From Fervidobacterium sp. (lineage in GTDB: Bacteria; Thermotogota; Thermotogae; Thermotogales; Fervidobacteriaceae), in NCBI GenBank assembly GCA_003522805.1, contig DPIB01000014.1, positions 1 to 10,620 of the forward strand: 10,620 nucleotides of DNA, written 5' to 3'. The notes below the pieces were generated by a model. The model made no database searches, was not told the DNA's origin, and was given only the letters and a program-made list of their open reading frames with translations. The translations under genes were made by a program, and so were the position numbers. Below, in pieces: positions 1 through 8,100 of this stretch (position 1 is its first letter; every line of letters starts with the position of its first letter).

Positions 1-11
1 CTCACCCCTCT
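1..11 (-). promoter_or_regulatory. Ribosome binding site of a gene beyond the left edge (probably hsdS)
   Basis: Read on the minus strand, the last bases before the edge are AGAGGGGTGAG, a purine-rich Shine-Dalgarno sequence about 65 bases after the hsdM stop. No start codon with suitable spacing is left inside the window, so the start would lie just outside. In type I restriction-modification operons hsdS, the DNA-specificity subunit, commonly follows hsdM. The identity of the next gene is therefore inferred from context, not seen. Confidence 0.5.
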
Positions 12-76
12 AAGATGAATTTTATCATTCTCTTAATTATCATCCAAATACTTCATGGGGTGAATATGCACCTGCC

Positions 77-1594
77 TTATATTTCTTCAAATCCAAGTTC
101 CTTTAAATATTCATTAAGTTTCTTTTCTGTATTAGTCATATTTGTTTTTAGTTCCTTTATTTCCTTTAACACATTGTCTATATCTATTTCTTCCTCTTTT
201 TCTGTTGTGTCAACATATCTGCTTATGTTTAGGTTGTAATCATTGTCTACTATATCCTGTTTTTCTACTACTGAAGAATATTTTTCAATGTCCTCAAATT
301 TGTCAAATGCCTCAACTATTCTTTGTATATCTTCATCCCTTAACTTATTTTTATTTCCGTCCTTAATAAATCCTTGGCTTGCATCTATAAATAAAATTTT
401 TTCTTTTCTTTCCTGTGGTTTGTTCTTGTTTATAACCAACACAGCAGCAGGTATACCTGTTCCATAGAATATATTTGAAGGAAGTCCAATTACAGCTTCA
501 ATTAAATCATCATCTACAAATCCCTGTCTTATCTTTTGTTCTGCACCACTTCTAAATAAAACTCCATGTGGTACAACTGTCGCCATCATTCCCTTATCAT
601 TTAAACTTGCCACCATGTGTGATACAAAAGCTAAATCACCATAGGATTTTGGAGGTATTCCATAATGAAATCTATCATATTTATCATTTTGTGCCTCCTC
701 ATATCCCCAATTCTTTAGGCTAAATGGTGGGTTTGCAAGTATCTTATCAAATGTTTTTAAATGTCCTGCCTCTGTGTGCATTGGATTTCTTATTGTATCT
801 CCCTTTTGTATGTCTGCTCCCTTTGCACCATGGAATAACATGTTCATTTTACAAATTGCCCAAGTTGAAAGATTTATCTCCTGCCCAAATAAAGAAACAT
901 TTTTAGGATTTCCTCCATGTTCCTTTATATATTGAATAGACTGAATAAGCATACCACCACTACCACAGGTAGGGTCATATATTCTTTCTCCCTCTTTAGG
1001 CTTTACGATATTCACCATTACCTTTACCACTTCAGCAGGTGTATAGAATTCTCCACCCTTTTTACCACTCACATCTGCGAATTCCTTTATAAGATATTGA
1101 TAAGCGTCCCCTAAAACGTCCTCTGACTCCAGATTTGAATTTGCAAGGTTTACACTATCAAATTTAAGTATAAGTTGTGAAAGCTTTTTATCTGGAACTC
1201 TTTCCTTGTCGTTATAGTTCGCTGTTGTAAGCACCCCAACAAGTTCGGCATTTTTAGGACAATCTTCAATTGCCTTAAATGCCTTATCAAGTGCAGGTCC
1301 TATATTTAGATTTAAGTCTCTAAGCTTTTCCCATCTTGCTGCTTCTGGTACAAAGAAGGATTCATAAAGTGTTGGGTCCTCCAATAGAATTTCTATTTCC
1401 TCATCAGGTATCCCCTGCTCTTTAAATTCATTTTTTAATTTTTCTCTTTCCTCATCAAATTCGTCATTTAATCGTTTCAAAAAAAGCATACCAAATATGT
1501 AGTCTTTATACTCAGAAGCAGAAAGCTCTCCCCTTAATATGTCTGCACAATCCCATAGTATTGATTCTAATTCCTGTAAAGTAAGCATTGCCAT
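77..1594 (-). CDS. hsdM: Type I restriction-modification system methyltransferase subunit HsdM
   Basis: The product (505 aa) is the N6-adenine DNA methyltransferase subunit of a type I restriction-modification enzyme. It works in the cytoplasm with the specificity subunit HsdS, and with HsdR for cleavage. An N-terminal helical HsdM_N-type region covers about residues 5-150. The N6-MTase domain follows: GEFYTP at 181-186, the S-adenosylmethionine motif DPTCGSGG at 207-214, and the catalytic NPPF at 288-291. Residues about 465-505 are Lys/Glu-rich and look like a coiled coil, as expected for contact with HsdS. Length is normal for the family and the frame is intact. I chose the first ATG (1594) because GGAGG lies 8 bases upstream; a second in-frame ATG two codons later is less well spaced. 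It has its own promoter and leads an operon leaving the window to the left. No hsdR is visible, so a complete restriction system cannot be confirmed. Confidence 0.96.
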   Translation of the reverse strand: MAMLTLQELESILWDCADILRGELSASEYKDYIFGMLFLKRLNDEFDEEREKLKNEFKEQGIPDEEIEILLEDPTLYESFFVPEAARWEKLRDLNLNIGPALDKAFKAIEDCPKNAELVGVLTTANYNDKERVPDKKLSQLILKFDSVNLANSNLESEDVLGDAYQYLIKEFADVSGKKGGEFYTPAEVVKVMVNIVKPKEGERIYDPTCGSGGMLIQSIQYIKEHGGNPKNVSLFGQEINLSTWAICKMNMLFHGAKGADIQKGDTIRNPMHTEAGHLKTFDKILANPPFSLKNWGYEEAQNDKYDRFHYGIPPKSYGDLAFVSHMVASLNDKGMMATVVPHGVLFRSGAEQKIRQGFVDDDLIEAVIGLPSNIFYGTGIPAAVLVINKNKPQERKEKILFIDASQGFIKDGNKNKLRDEDIQRIVEAFDKFEDIEKYSSVVEKQDIVDNDYNLNISRYVDTTEKEEEIDIDNVLKEIKELKTNMTNTEKKLNEYLKELGFEEI

Positions 1595-1600
1595 TATCTC

Positions 1601-1607
1601 AACCTCC
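1601..1607 (-). promoter_or_regulatory. hsdM ribosome binding site
   Basis: The minus strand reads GGAGGTT, with its GGAGG core 8 bases before the ATG at 1594. This spacing fixes the hsdM start. Confidence 0.8.
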
Positions 1608-1651
1608 GTCTATATTAAAAAATACTTTATAAATACTTTATTCACAAAAAT

Positions 1652-1680
1652 ATTTTAACATAAATTCTAAAAATCAAACA
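1652..1680 (-). promoter_or_regulatory. Probable hsdM promoter (extended -10)
   Basis: The minus strand carries TGTTAAAAT (1660 down to 1652), an extended -10 element (TG-n-TAAAAT), about 60 bases upstream of the hsdM start. The -35 region about 16-17 bases further upstream (TGTTTG/TTTGAT) is a weak match. The segment is very AT-rich, so chance matches are likely. Confidence 0.4.
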
Positions 1681-1784
1681 CACTTTTTCTTATTCACCTT
1701 TATTCTGCACATACGCCTAATCTCTTAATTTTTTTGATATATTTTTTGTCAAGTATTTCCTTGCATCCAGGTAAATTTATACTA

Positions 1785-1816
1785 CAAAACAAAAAAGCCC
1801 TGATTTCTCAAGGCTT
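1785..1816 (-). terminator. Rho-independent terminator of tRNA-Ala
   Basis: On the minus strand AAGCCTTGA, GAAA, TCAGGGCTT forms a 9-bp stem (one G-U pair) closed by a GAAA tetraloop, followed by TTTTGTTTTGT. It begins about 30 bases after the CCA end of the tRNA and separates the tRNA from hsdM, which therefore needs its own promoter. Confidence 0.85.
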
Positions 1817-1847
1817 CTATCTATCGTATCAATATGTTGTTCAAATT

Positions 1848-1923
1848 TGGTGGAGCCGATGGGATTTGAACCCACGGCCTCTACCGTGCGAAGGTAGCGC
1901 TCTCCCAGCTGAGCTACGGCCCC
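1848..1923 (-). tRNA. tRNA-Ala, anticodon CGC
   Basis: The 76-base minus-strand product folds as a full cloverleaf. The acceptor stem pairs GGGGCCG with CGGCTCC and contains G3-U70, the alanine identity pair. The D stem is GCTC/GAGC, the anticodon stem is CTACC/GGTAG with loop TTCGCAC (anticodon CGC, reading GCG), and the T arm is GTGGG-TTCAAAT-CCCAT. The discriminator is A and CCA is encoded (1848-1850). It is a single tRNA gene with its own promoter (1975-2003) and terminator (1785-1816). tRNA genes are common integration sites, but I see no repeated copy of its 3' end elsewhere in the window. Confidence 0.98.
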
Positions 1924-1957
1924 CTATTAGCCTTATATCTGGTATATCTTACAATTG

Positions 1958-1976
1958 ATACAATCCATGGATGTAT
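1958..1976. repeat. Imperfect palindrome at the predicted tRNA-Ala transcription start
   Basis: ATAC, one unpaired A, the perfect 10-base palindrome ATCCATGGAT, then GTAT. The arms match apart from the single extra base. It overlaps the end of the -10 box and the predicted start site of the tRNA gene. It could be a protein-binding site or a small hairpin in the tRNA leader; no function can be assigned. Confidence 0.4.
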
Positions 1977-2003
1977 TTTATCATATACAATGTACTTTAG
2001 CAA
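1975..2003 (-). promoter_or_regulatory. tRNA-Ala promoter
   Basis: The minus strand reads TTGCTA (2003-1998), a 17-base spacer, then TAAAAT (1980-1975), preceded by TGA to give an extended -10. Predicted transcription would start near 1968, about 45 bases before the mature tRNA 5' end. Spacing and both boxes fit a sigma-70 type promoter well. Confidence 0.7.
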
Positions 2004-2046
2004 GAGTATTTATCCTTCTACTCACTCTTCTTGATGCAAAATTTCG

Positions 2047-2074
2047 TTTGAGGAAAAAGAACATGTGGTATAAT
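2047..2074 (+). promoter_or_regulatory. Promoter of the surface-glycan operon
   Basis: TTTGAG (2047-2052), a 16-base spacer and a perfect TATAAT (2069-2074) preceded by TGG, making an extended -10. The predicted start is about 65 bases before the TTG start at 2148. The 13 bases ATGTGGTATAATT here are identical to those at the promoter of the four-cysteine gene on the other strand near 10243. Confidence 0.7.
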
Positions 2075-2130
2075 TGTAACGTCAGTTATTTCTCACGAGT
2101 TTTAAAGGATGAACAAGCTAAGAAGAAGTC

Positions 2131-2140
2131 AGGAGGAGTG
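2131..2140 (+). promoter_or_regulatory. Ribosome binding site selecting a TTG start at 2148
   Basis: AGGAGGAGTG: AGGAGG lies 11 bases, and the overlapping GGAGTG 7 bases, before TTG at 2148. The GTG inside it (2138) reads into a stop after twelve codons. The ATG at 2184 has an AGGAGG only 3 bases upstream, which is too close. Confidence 0.7.
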
Positions 2141-2147
2141 ACGGAAA

Positions 2148-4064
2148 TTGAAAAGGTACAAATTCAGAAAACCTAGGAGGTATATGGTTGGTCTTATTTT
2201 GATTATCGCTGCAGTGGTTATTACTTTCGTAGTACTTATAGTATACAATAACAATCAGACTAAATTCAATAGATCTTACAATGATTTCACTACGCTTACC
2301 ATACGAGAAGTATTTGAAAATGCGCTATCGAATTTGACAACTCAATTCAACATGTTTACTCCACCAGTATTAATTGGAAGTGATGATATTGGGAATACAT
2401 ATTCCCTAACTTTTTCTGATGATCAATTACTTATGAAAATTAACGGTCAGGTCGTACAAGATACCGATACAACATATGAAGAAATATATGCTAAGGCGTT
2501 GTACAACATCGTGATGAAAATTCCACCATCAGATTTTTCAGCTCAAGATCCCAAAGCTCTGAGTAATTATCTGACAGAATCAACATACTATTATGTCAGA
2601 AAGGATGGAACAGATTTTCTCGTATTGACGGGAAAAAATGTGCGGAACGAGGCGACAGAGTTTTGGTTTATGATAAGGAAAGTAAATGGAAAACTTAGAG
2701 TGAATGTTGAAAAGATAGTAGTGGATGGAAGAACTTTAACGCCAAGTGAATCCAAACTTCTTCTCTCCAAAATATACAAGAAGACCATTGACACTGATCT
2801 GATCGACGCAATAAAGAATAGTTATCTAAAAGGTTTTACATTATCATCCATAGGAGAGACATTTGAAAAACTACCAAATGCGCGATGGAATGTTAAAGAT
2901 GAAAACCAGAATTTGGTCGAACTGAACGCAACCGAGGTCATTGATGGAAAAGAAGTAGCTTTGACTATTGGATTCAAGATCGACGAAGTGGGGCAAACGG
3001 TGGTACCATATTTCCTTGTAAATGGGAAGGAAATTGAGTCAAGCAGTATTCCTAACTACTTGAAGTACATTTACAGCAAATATGGTCGGATATCTTCTCA
3101 GGAAGAGTTACAGGCACTTGTTGATAGAATTTTACGTTCGAATGTTCCGAACACTTCTGAGACATTTGGAAAGCTTTTTTCTGAAAAGCTTTCTAACTTG
3201 GAATGGAATATTTCATACAAGACCACAGGTACAGAAATAAGGATGGATAGTATAACAAAAGAAGGCTCTGAAATCTCTCTAACATTTCTTTTTTCCAATG
3301 GTTCCATTTATCTTGTTACTGGCAAGATAGATGGGAAGGAAGAAAAACCTGCGACAATACTGAGTGAACTTGCAAAAGCGGCTTCAAATAAAATGGTTGA
3401 AGTTGTCCAGAAGGGTCGAATAATAAAAGGCTCCACTTTTAGTAACAACAAGAGTGCATTTGAAAACTTCCTGAAGTCACCAAAGTGGTATTATGATGAA
3501 AAGATGGATAGAGTGATTTTAACAGGGACCGGTAAGTACTCATCTCAGCAGTGGAATTTCAAGTTTGTGTTTGAAATTTTCTTTAACCAAGAACCAGTTT
3601 TGGAATATGTGTACATGAATGATACGAAAGTAATCGACGAGTTAGTAGACTATATCATTTCTCAAGTGTTTAACGTTGACACAATTGGTTCTAATTTGGT
3701 TGAATTAGTTAAGAGTACGATTTTCTACAGGAATACCTATGAAGATATTCTTGGACCTACTGGTTGGACTCTTGACAGAAATTCTGACAGTGTAGTTTTC
3801 TCTAACAAGAAGTTGAAGGTACGTTTTTACGTTGAGCCATCGGGAAAGGTGAAAATCTCAGAGCTGACATACTTGGGAAAAGACTATTCAAGTCAGTCAT
3901 TCGAAATCATTAAACTTCTGGAAGAGGGTGAAAACATCGAATCTGTGCTTGGAAGAGAACAACCAAAGGAGCAACCAGTTGAGCAGAAGGCAACTGAGGA
4001 GACACAACAGCAGTCAACAGAAACAGAAACAGAAGATTATGTTCCTCAGTATGGTCAATTTTAG
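2148..4064 (+). CDS. Membrane-anchored extracytoplasmic protein with tandem repeat modules
   Basis: I do not recognise a named family for this 638-residue protein. It starts with TTG. A basic cytoplasmic stub (residues 2-11, rich in Lys and Arg) is followed by one hydrophobic segment (about 13-34) with no lipobox Cys, so it looks like an uncleaved signal anchor with everything after residue 35 outside. The exported part appears to be diverged repeats. Each has an alpha-helical start, an aromatic pair, alternating beta-strand-like stretches with an Asn/Asp-Gly turn, then a Leu/Ile-rich helix. The aligned aromatics are Y147/Y148, W247, W353, W447 and W540, about 93-106 residues apart; a weaker unit may cover 45-123. 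The tail (603-638) is low-complexity Glu/Gln/Thr/Pro. It is the first gene of an operon with a WecA-type transferase and a Wzy/WaaL-type protein, suggesting an envelope-glycan partner. Enzymatic activity is not evident. Confidence 0.85.
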   Translation: MKRYKFRKPRRYMVGLILIIAAVVITFVVLIVYNNNQTKFNRSYNDFTTLTIREVFENALSNLTTQFNMFTPPVLIGSDDIGNTYSLTFSDDQLLMKINGQVVQDTDTTYEEIYAKALYNIVMKIPPSDFSAQDPKALSNYLTESTYYYVRKDGTDFLVLTGKNVRNEATEFWFMIRKVNGKLRVNVEKIVVDGRTLTPSESKLLLSKIYKKTIDTDLIDAIKNSYLKGFTLSSIGETFEKLPNARWNVKDENQNLVELNATEVIDGKEVALTIGFKIDEVGQTVVPYFLVNGKEIESSSIPNYLKYIYSKYGRISSQEELQALVDRILRSNVPNTSETFGKLFSEKLSNLEWNISYKTTGTEIRMDSITKEGSEISLTFLFSNGSIYLVTGKIDGKEEKPATILSELAKAASNKMVEVVQKGRIIKGSTFSNNKSAFENFLKSPKWYYDEKMDRVILTGTGKYSSQQWNFKFVFEIFFNQEPVLEYVYMNDTKVIDELVDYIISQVFNVDTIGSNLVELVKSTIFYRNTYEDILGPTGWTLDRNSDSVVFSNKKLKVRFYVEPSGKVKISELTYLGKDYSSQSFEIIKLLEEGENIESVLGREQPKEQPVEQKATEETQQQSTETETEDYVPQYGQF

Positions 4065-4087
4065 CTTTACGAAAGAGGATATCTTAA

Positions 4088-4141
4088 ATGTTCCTTACAT
4101 CATACTTTTTTCTATTAGTTCCTATCGGCTGTGGGAGGTAA
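4088..4141 (+). CDS. Possible 17-codon leader peptide ahead of the transferase gene
   Basis: ATG at 4088 opens a 17-residue hydrophobic peptide, MFLTSYFFLLVPIGCGR, ending in tandem stops TAATAA. AGAGG lies about 9 bases upstream, a moderate ribosome binding site. Its last codons and stop overlap GGGAGGT, the ribosome binding site of the next gene, whose TTG start follows a few bases later. If translated, it could couple or tune translation of the transferase. It could equally be chance in a 66-base spacer. Confidence 0.3.
   Translation: MFLTSYFFLLVPIGCGR
4133..4139 (+). promoter_or_regulatory. Ribosome binding site selecting TTG at 4146
   Basis: GGGAGGT is 6 bases before TTG at 4146. The upstream in-frame GTG at 4131 lies next to and partly within this site and has no site of its own, so TTG is the better start. 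Confidence 0.75.
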
Positions 4142-4145
4142 TAAG

Positions 4146-5078
4146 TTGAGTTCCATAATGTTGCTTATAATATCGTTTATTATTACAACGATCACAATTC
4201 CATTATTTGGGAGAATGGCTTACAAATATAATATAGTTGACAAACCTGATGGTGTCTTGAAGCCGCATGAGAGAGTAACACCATATTTAGGTGGAATTTC
4301 AATATTCTTAGCTGTCGTGTTTACAACCCCATTTGATCTGATAACAAAATTATCCCTTACTTTATTAGTCCTTACAGGTCTTATAGATGATGTTAGAACG
4401 CTTAGTCCAAGGATACGGCTTTTGGTAGAATTTGTGGTTTCGATCTTACTCACGTTCAAGTACATTGGTATCAATCTCCTATCACCCGTATACATTATAG
4501 CGATAGTCACCCTCATAAATGCTGTGAACATGATGGATGGTATGGATGGCATATGTGCAAGCGTTTCACTAATATCAGCTGTGGGACTTCTATTTACAGT
4601 ATCATCAAACTATGACAAGTTGCTACTTTTCACACTCATTGGTGCTCTGTTTGGATACCTGATATATAACTTCCCTCCTGCAAGGATATTCATGGGCGAC
4701 GCAGGTAGTTACTTAATAGGAGGAATATTATCGATCGCTGTTTTGTCATCTGGCAGACGAGGAGATTATACGGTAGTCTCAGCAATTATTTTCGTATCGA
4801 TATTTTTTTTCGATCTTATAGCTGGGTTTACAAGGAGAATTTTGAATGGGCGTTCACCTTTCAATGGTGACAGAGATCATATATATGATAAAATTCAGAA
4901 TAGACTGCAAGATAGTAGAAAAACGCTTTTTGTAGTCATAGGAATTCAGTTGATTATCTTCTTGGCAGGATATATTTCAAGGCAATCTGCAATTATGTCC
5001 GTTGTTTCATCGCTCTTTGTAGTCATTATTTACTTTTTCATTGGTAAGGTACTAGGCATACTGAAACAAGATAAATAA
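4146..5078 (+). CDS. WecA/TagO-like undecaprenyl-phosphate sugar-1-phosphate transferase
   Basis: A polytopic membrane enzyme (310 aa from TTG at 4146) of the MraY/WecA family (glycosyltransferase family 4, PF00953). Family members transfer GlcNAc-1-P or a related HexNAc-1-P from UDP-sugar to undecaprenyl phosphate on the cytoplasmic face, the first step of O-antigen, teichoic acid or other surface glycan synthesis. Motifs from the TTG start: DKPDG near 33-36 and TPYLGG near 45-50; the Mg-binding Asp pair in GLIDD (D81, D82); NAVNMMDGMDG at 125-135; GDAGS at 184-188; and the WecA/TagO-type loop SPFNGDRDHIYDKI at 237-250, which argues against MraY. About ten hydrophobic segments are spread along the chain. 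The loop normally reads HLHH or HIHH; here it is HIYD, so the second His pair is lost. It lies between the repeat-protein gene (81 bases upstream) and the Wzy/WaaL-type gene (41 bases downstream). The exact sugar cannot be told from sequence. Confidence 0.9.
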   Translation: MSSIMLLIISFIITTITIPLFGRMAYKYNIVDKPDGVLKPHERVTPYLGGISIFLAVVFTTPFDLITKLSLTLLVLTGLIDDVRTLSPRIRLLVEFVVSILLTFKYIGINLLSPVYIIAIVTLINAVNMMDGMDGICASVSLISAVGLLFTVSSNYDKLLLFTLIGALFGYLIYNFPPARIFMGDAGSYLIGGILSIAVLSSGRRGDYTVVSAIIFVSIFFFDLIAGFTRRILNGRSPFNGDRDHIYDKIQNRLQDSRKTLFVVIGIQLIIFLAGYISRQSAIMSVVSSLFVVIIYFFIGKVLGILKQDK

Positions 5079-5105
5079 CCTATAATTCAAACGGTGAGAA
5101 CCTAC

Positions 5106-5111
5106 AGGAGG
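5106..5111 (+). promoter_or_regulatory. Ribosome binding site of the Wzy/WaaL-type gene (GTG start)
   Basis: A perfect AGGAGG sits 8 bases before GTG at 5120, deciding for that start in the 41-base intergenic gap. Confidence 0.8.
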
Positions 5112-5119
5112 CGAAGACT

Positions 5120-8100
5120 GTGCTGTCTACCTTTGAAGAATTTCTATTGTATGTTACGATCCCTTTGGTTGCGCTCTTTGCACACAAGGAGTATACCTAT
5201 GAATTTAGTACACCTAAGTATGCTATTTTGTGTGTTGCAACTTTGATACTTGCTGTGTATTTACTCATCAGGTTGTTCAAATCAAAGCAGTTACGTTTTT
5301 TTGCTACACCAGTACATTTTGCCTGGCTTACCTTTGCTTTCGTTGCAATTGCATCTACTATCAACACGTACAGAGACAATCCATACTTTTTCAGACAGTC
5401 TATTGATATTGCACTCTATCTATTGCTGAACGTCGTCCTTTCGTTTTATTTCAGTTCCCGGTTGAATGATAAATCCAAGATAATCAAATTACTATTTGTA
5501 TTCCTTTTGACCGGACTATTCATAGCCATAAACGCTATACTGAACTTCTACGTAGGGTATGACCTTTTCCTTGGAAACGTTGGTGCACCGTTTGAGAGGG
5601 GAAGCATAAAAGCGAATATAGGCAATGTTATATTCGTTTCCAACTATTTGAACATGCTCCTACCAATCGCGTTGTATTTCCTCCTAAGCTTGGATGTTGG
5701 GGCACTGAGTACAAAGAAATTCGGTAGTGCTTTGATATTAAAGATTGTCGCACTCATTTCTGCCATACTTTACTTTGATGTGATTATTTTTTCCCAGACC
5801 CGTTCGGAGTATTTAGCACTGGTAGTTGAAGCTATATTGATACCGTTAATCTATTTCTTCTTCATTAGGAAGAAAGAAGATACACATGTGAAACAACTGG
5901 AAAAGAAGGATCTAAAGTTTCTTAAAAAACTAAAAAGTCTGAGACGCATAACAGTAGCTGTGTTCGCAATCATGGTAATAATCATAATAGTGATTTATAA
6001 CACACCAACCGTATTCAACAACTACGGATCATTTAAGATGACTGACAGGTTCAGTGCGATGTCCTCTGTTTCAAGTATAGATGAGAGATTTTTGTCTTGG
6101 TTTTCTACCATTTATATATGGAAGAACCACAAAATACTTGGACAGGGTATAGGAACGTATCAGGTGTATGGACTATATGGTATTTCTGATTTGGTAAATG
6201 ATAAGCCTGAGTACAATTATGGATGGAATAATTTCAAACGTGCACATAACGATTATTTCCAAGTACTTGGTGAGACAGGTATACTGGGCCTCGCTATAAT
6301 AATTCTAATGCTTGTTTTGCTAACGATCTACGTATTAAAGAATATGAAGAAGATCGAAATGAAAGATGACTCGATCTTGTTTGGAATGCTTGTCCTAAGT
6401 GGTATAGTGTTTGCATTCCAAAGTGTGTTTAGTTTCCCAGGACATTTGCTGCCAAATGCACTCTTTGCAACATTTGCAATCAGTGTGGGCTTGGGGAAAT
6501 ATTTTAACAAAGTCAATGGAAAAGAATATGTAATATCTGGTACAAAAGCATTGATAGTAGGTGTGGCTCTTGTCGCAGTTATAGGTACATCAACATATCT
6601 CCGATGGAACCATTTTGTTTCAGAAGTGTACTTTAGAAAAGGGAATGAAGCATTCAGCTATCTAAATGCAGTACGCGATTCACAAACACAAATAGAACAA
6701 TATCTTAGTCAGTTAGATAGTATTGAAAATGAGCTTAAGGACTTCTCAGGACAATTCGAATACCTGAAACCTGAAACCTGGCACAAGATAAAGCAAGGAG
6801 AGGCGCAGAGACTGGGAATAATGTATAACCAAAGCCAGTCAGAAGGCGAGAGGGTGCAAACAATTGCAAATATCCGAGCTCAGATTGCAAACAACAAAGC
6901 AAGTTTGCTAAGTCAGAGACAGATGATACCAGGTGAGATAGAAAAATACTACACACAAGCTAAAGACTGTTTTGTAAAAAGTGTGCAGATAAATAAAACC
7001 TATGGAAAATCATTCTTCTATCTTGCAGCGTTAGCAACCGATCAACTCAGAATTGCACAATTGTCAGCTGCTTTGAGGACTTCGCCAGAGAAGGTCTTTG
7101 AACAGACATATGACGAGTATCAGACTCTGATATTTGAGCCATTTAGATACAGGTACTTTGAAGGTCTTTCTGAGTATGTCAAGAACAATCCAGAAATACT
7201 AGATCAGATTGATCTCGCAACGATGCAAGCCTTAGCCGATTCGATAGGCCTTTATGAAACATCGCTAAAGAGTTTCACCGAGAGAAATACATTTAGAGCT
7301 TTGGCAATGAGATATCATGGATTATATCAATATGCAAACATAATATTGTATAACTACACGGATGAAAGCGTACAAAAAGCAATGATTGCATACCCGTCAA
7401 GATTCTTCAATGGATATGCCAATTGGGTAAGAAAGACTGTTAATATCATGCCCGGAGGTTGGAATAGATTCCCAGACTGGAAGAATGTCGATATTGAATT
7501 GGCAACTGGTGGTGCGCAAGACATATATCGATATTTTGCAAACACTACAGTTCAAATTATGGATCCAGTGAATTATGAAGCAAGAGACCTATTAACTGAC
7601 CTTGCACGAACAGAAATAAGAGCATGTGTATATATGGAAAAGAAAGGCGTTTGGGGTGTTCCTGACGGCGTTCTTGATCATCTTCATGCATTGGCACGTG
7701 AATATCGTTCAAGAATAGAGTATCAAGAAAGTCTTTACACATTGGAGCAAATAGTAGAGTGGTATAAAGAACCGTATACCGTGATATCTCAAAAAGTAGC
7801 ATCACCTGAGGGATGGAAGACAAATTATGGTATGCTCGTTGAGGACTGGAAATCTGCTCTTGACAACATTTTAGAAAAAGATGAAAAAGGATACCTTTCC
7901 AACAGTCTTACACCTATGTTTGTAGACAAACTTAATCGTATCTACGACGCATTCCTTCAATCTGATTTTCGAACAATTGAAACAAGTTTCATAGAGGAGA
8001 TGAATAAGTATCCACCAAGTTACTGGTCTCAGATTAATAAAGTCAGTATCTGGAAAAGCATGTCGTACAATGCTATGAGTGATTTCCAGACACAGCTAAG

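Noticed and set aside
2..28. Eight-codon ORF (MIKFILEG) on the minus strand after hsdM
   Set aside because: It has no spaced ribosome binding site and ends within the site of the next gene; probably chance.
1734..1958. Plus-strand ORF with the peptide WSRWDLNPRPLPCEGSAL
   Set aside because: This is the well-known false protein produced by translating the antisense strand of a tRNA gene; the tRNA-Ala explains it.
2109..2141. Ten-codon ORF (MNKLRRSQEE) before the repeat-protein gene, also overlapping its ribosome binding site
   Set aside because: Its only purine-rich stretch, AAAGG, touches the ATG directly, so it has no usable ribosome binding site.
4131..4145. Upstream GTG start for the transferase
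   Set aside because: It overlaps the gene's own ribosome binding site and has none upstream; TTG at 4146 is correctly spaced.
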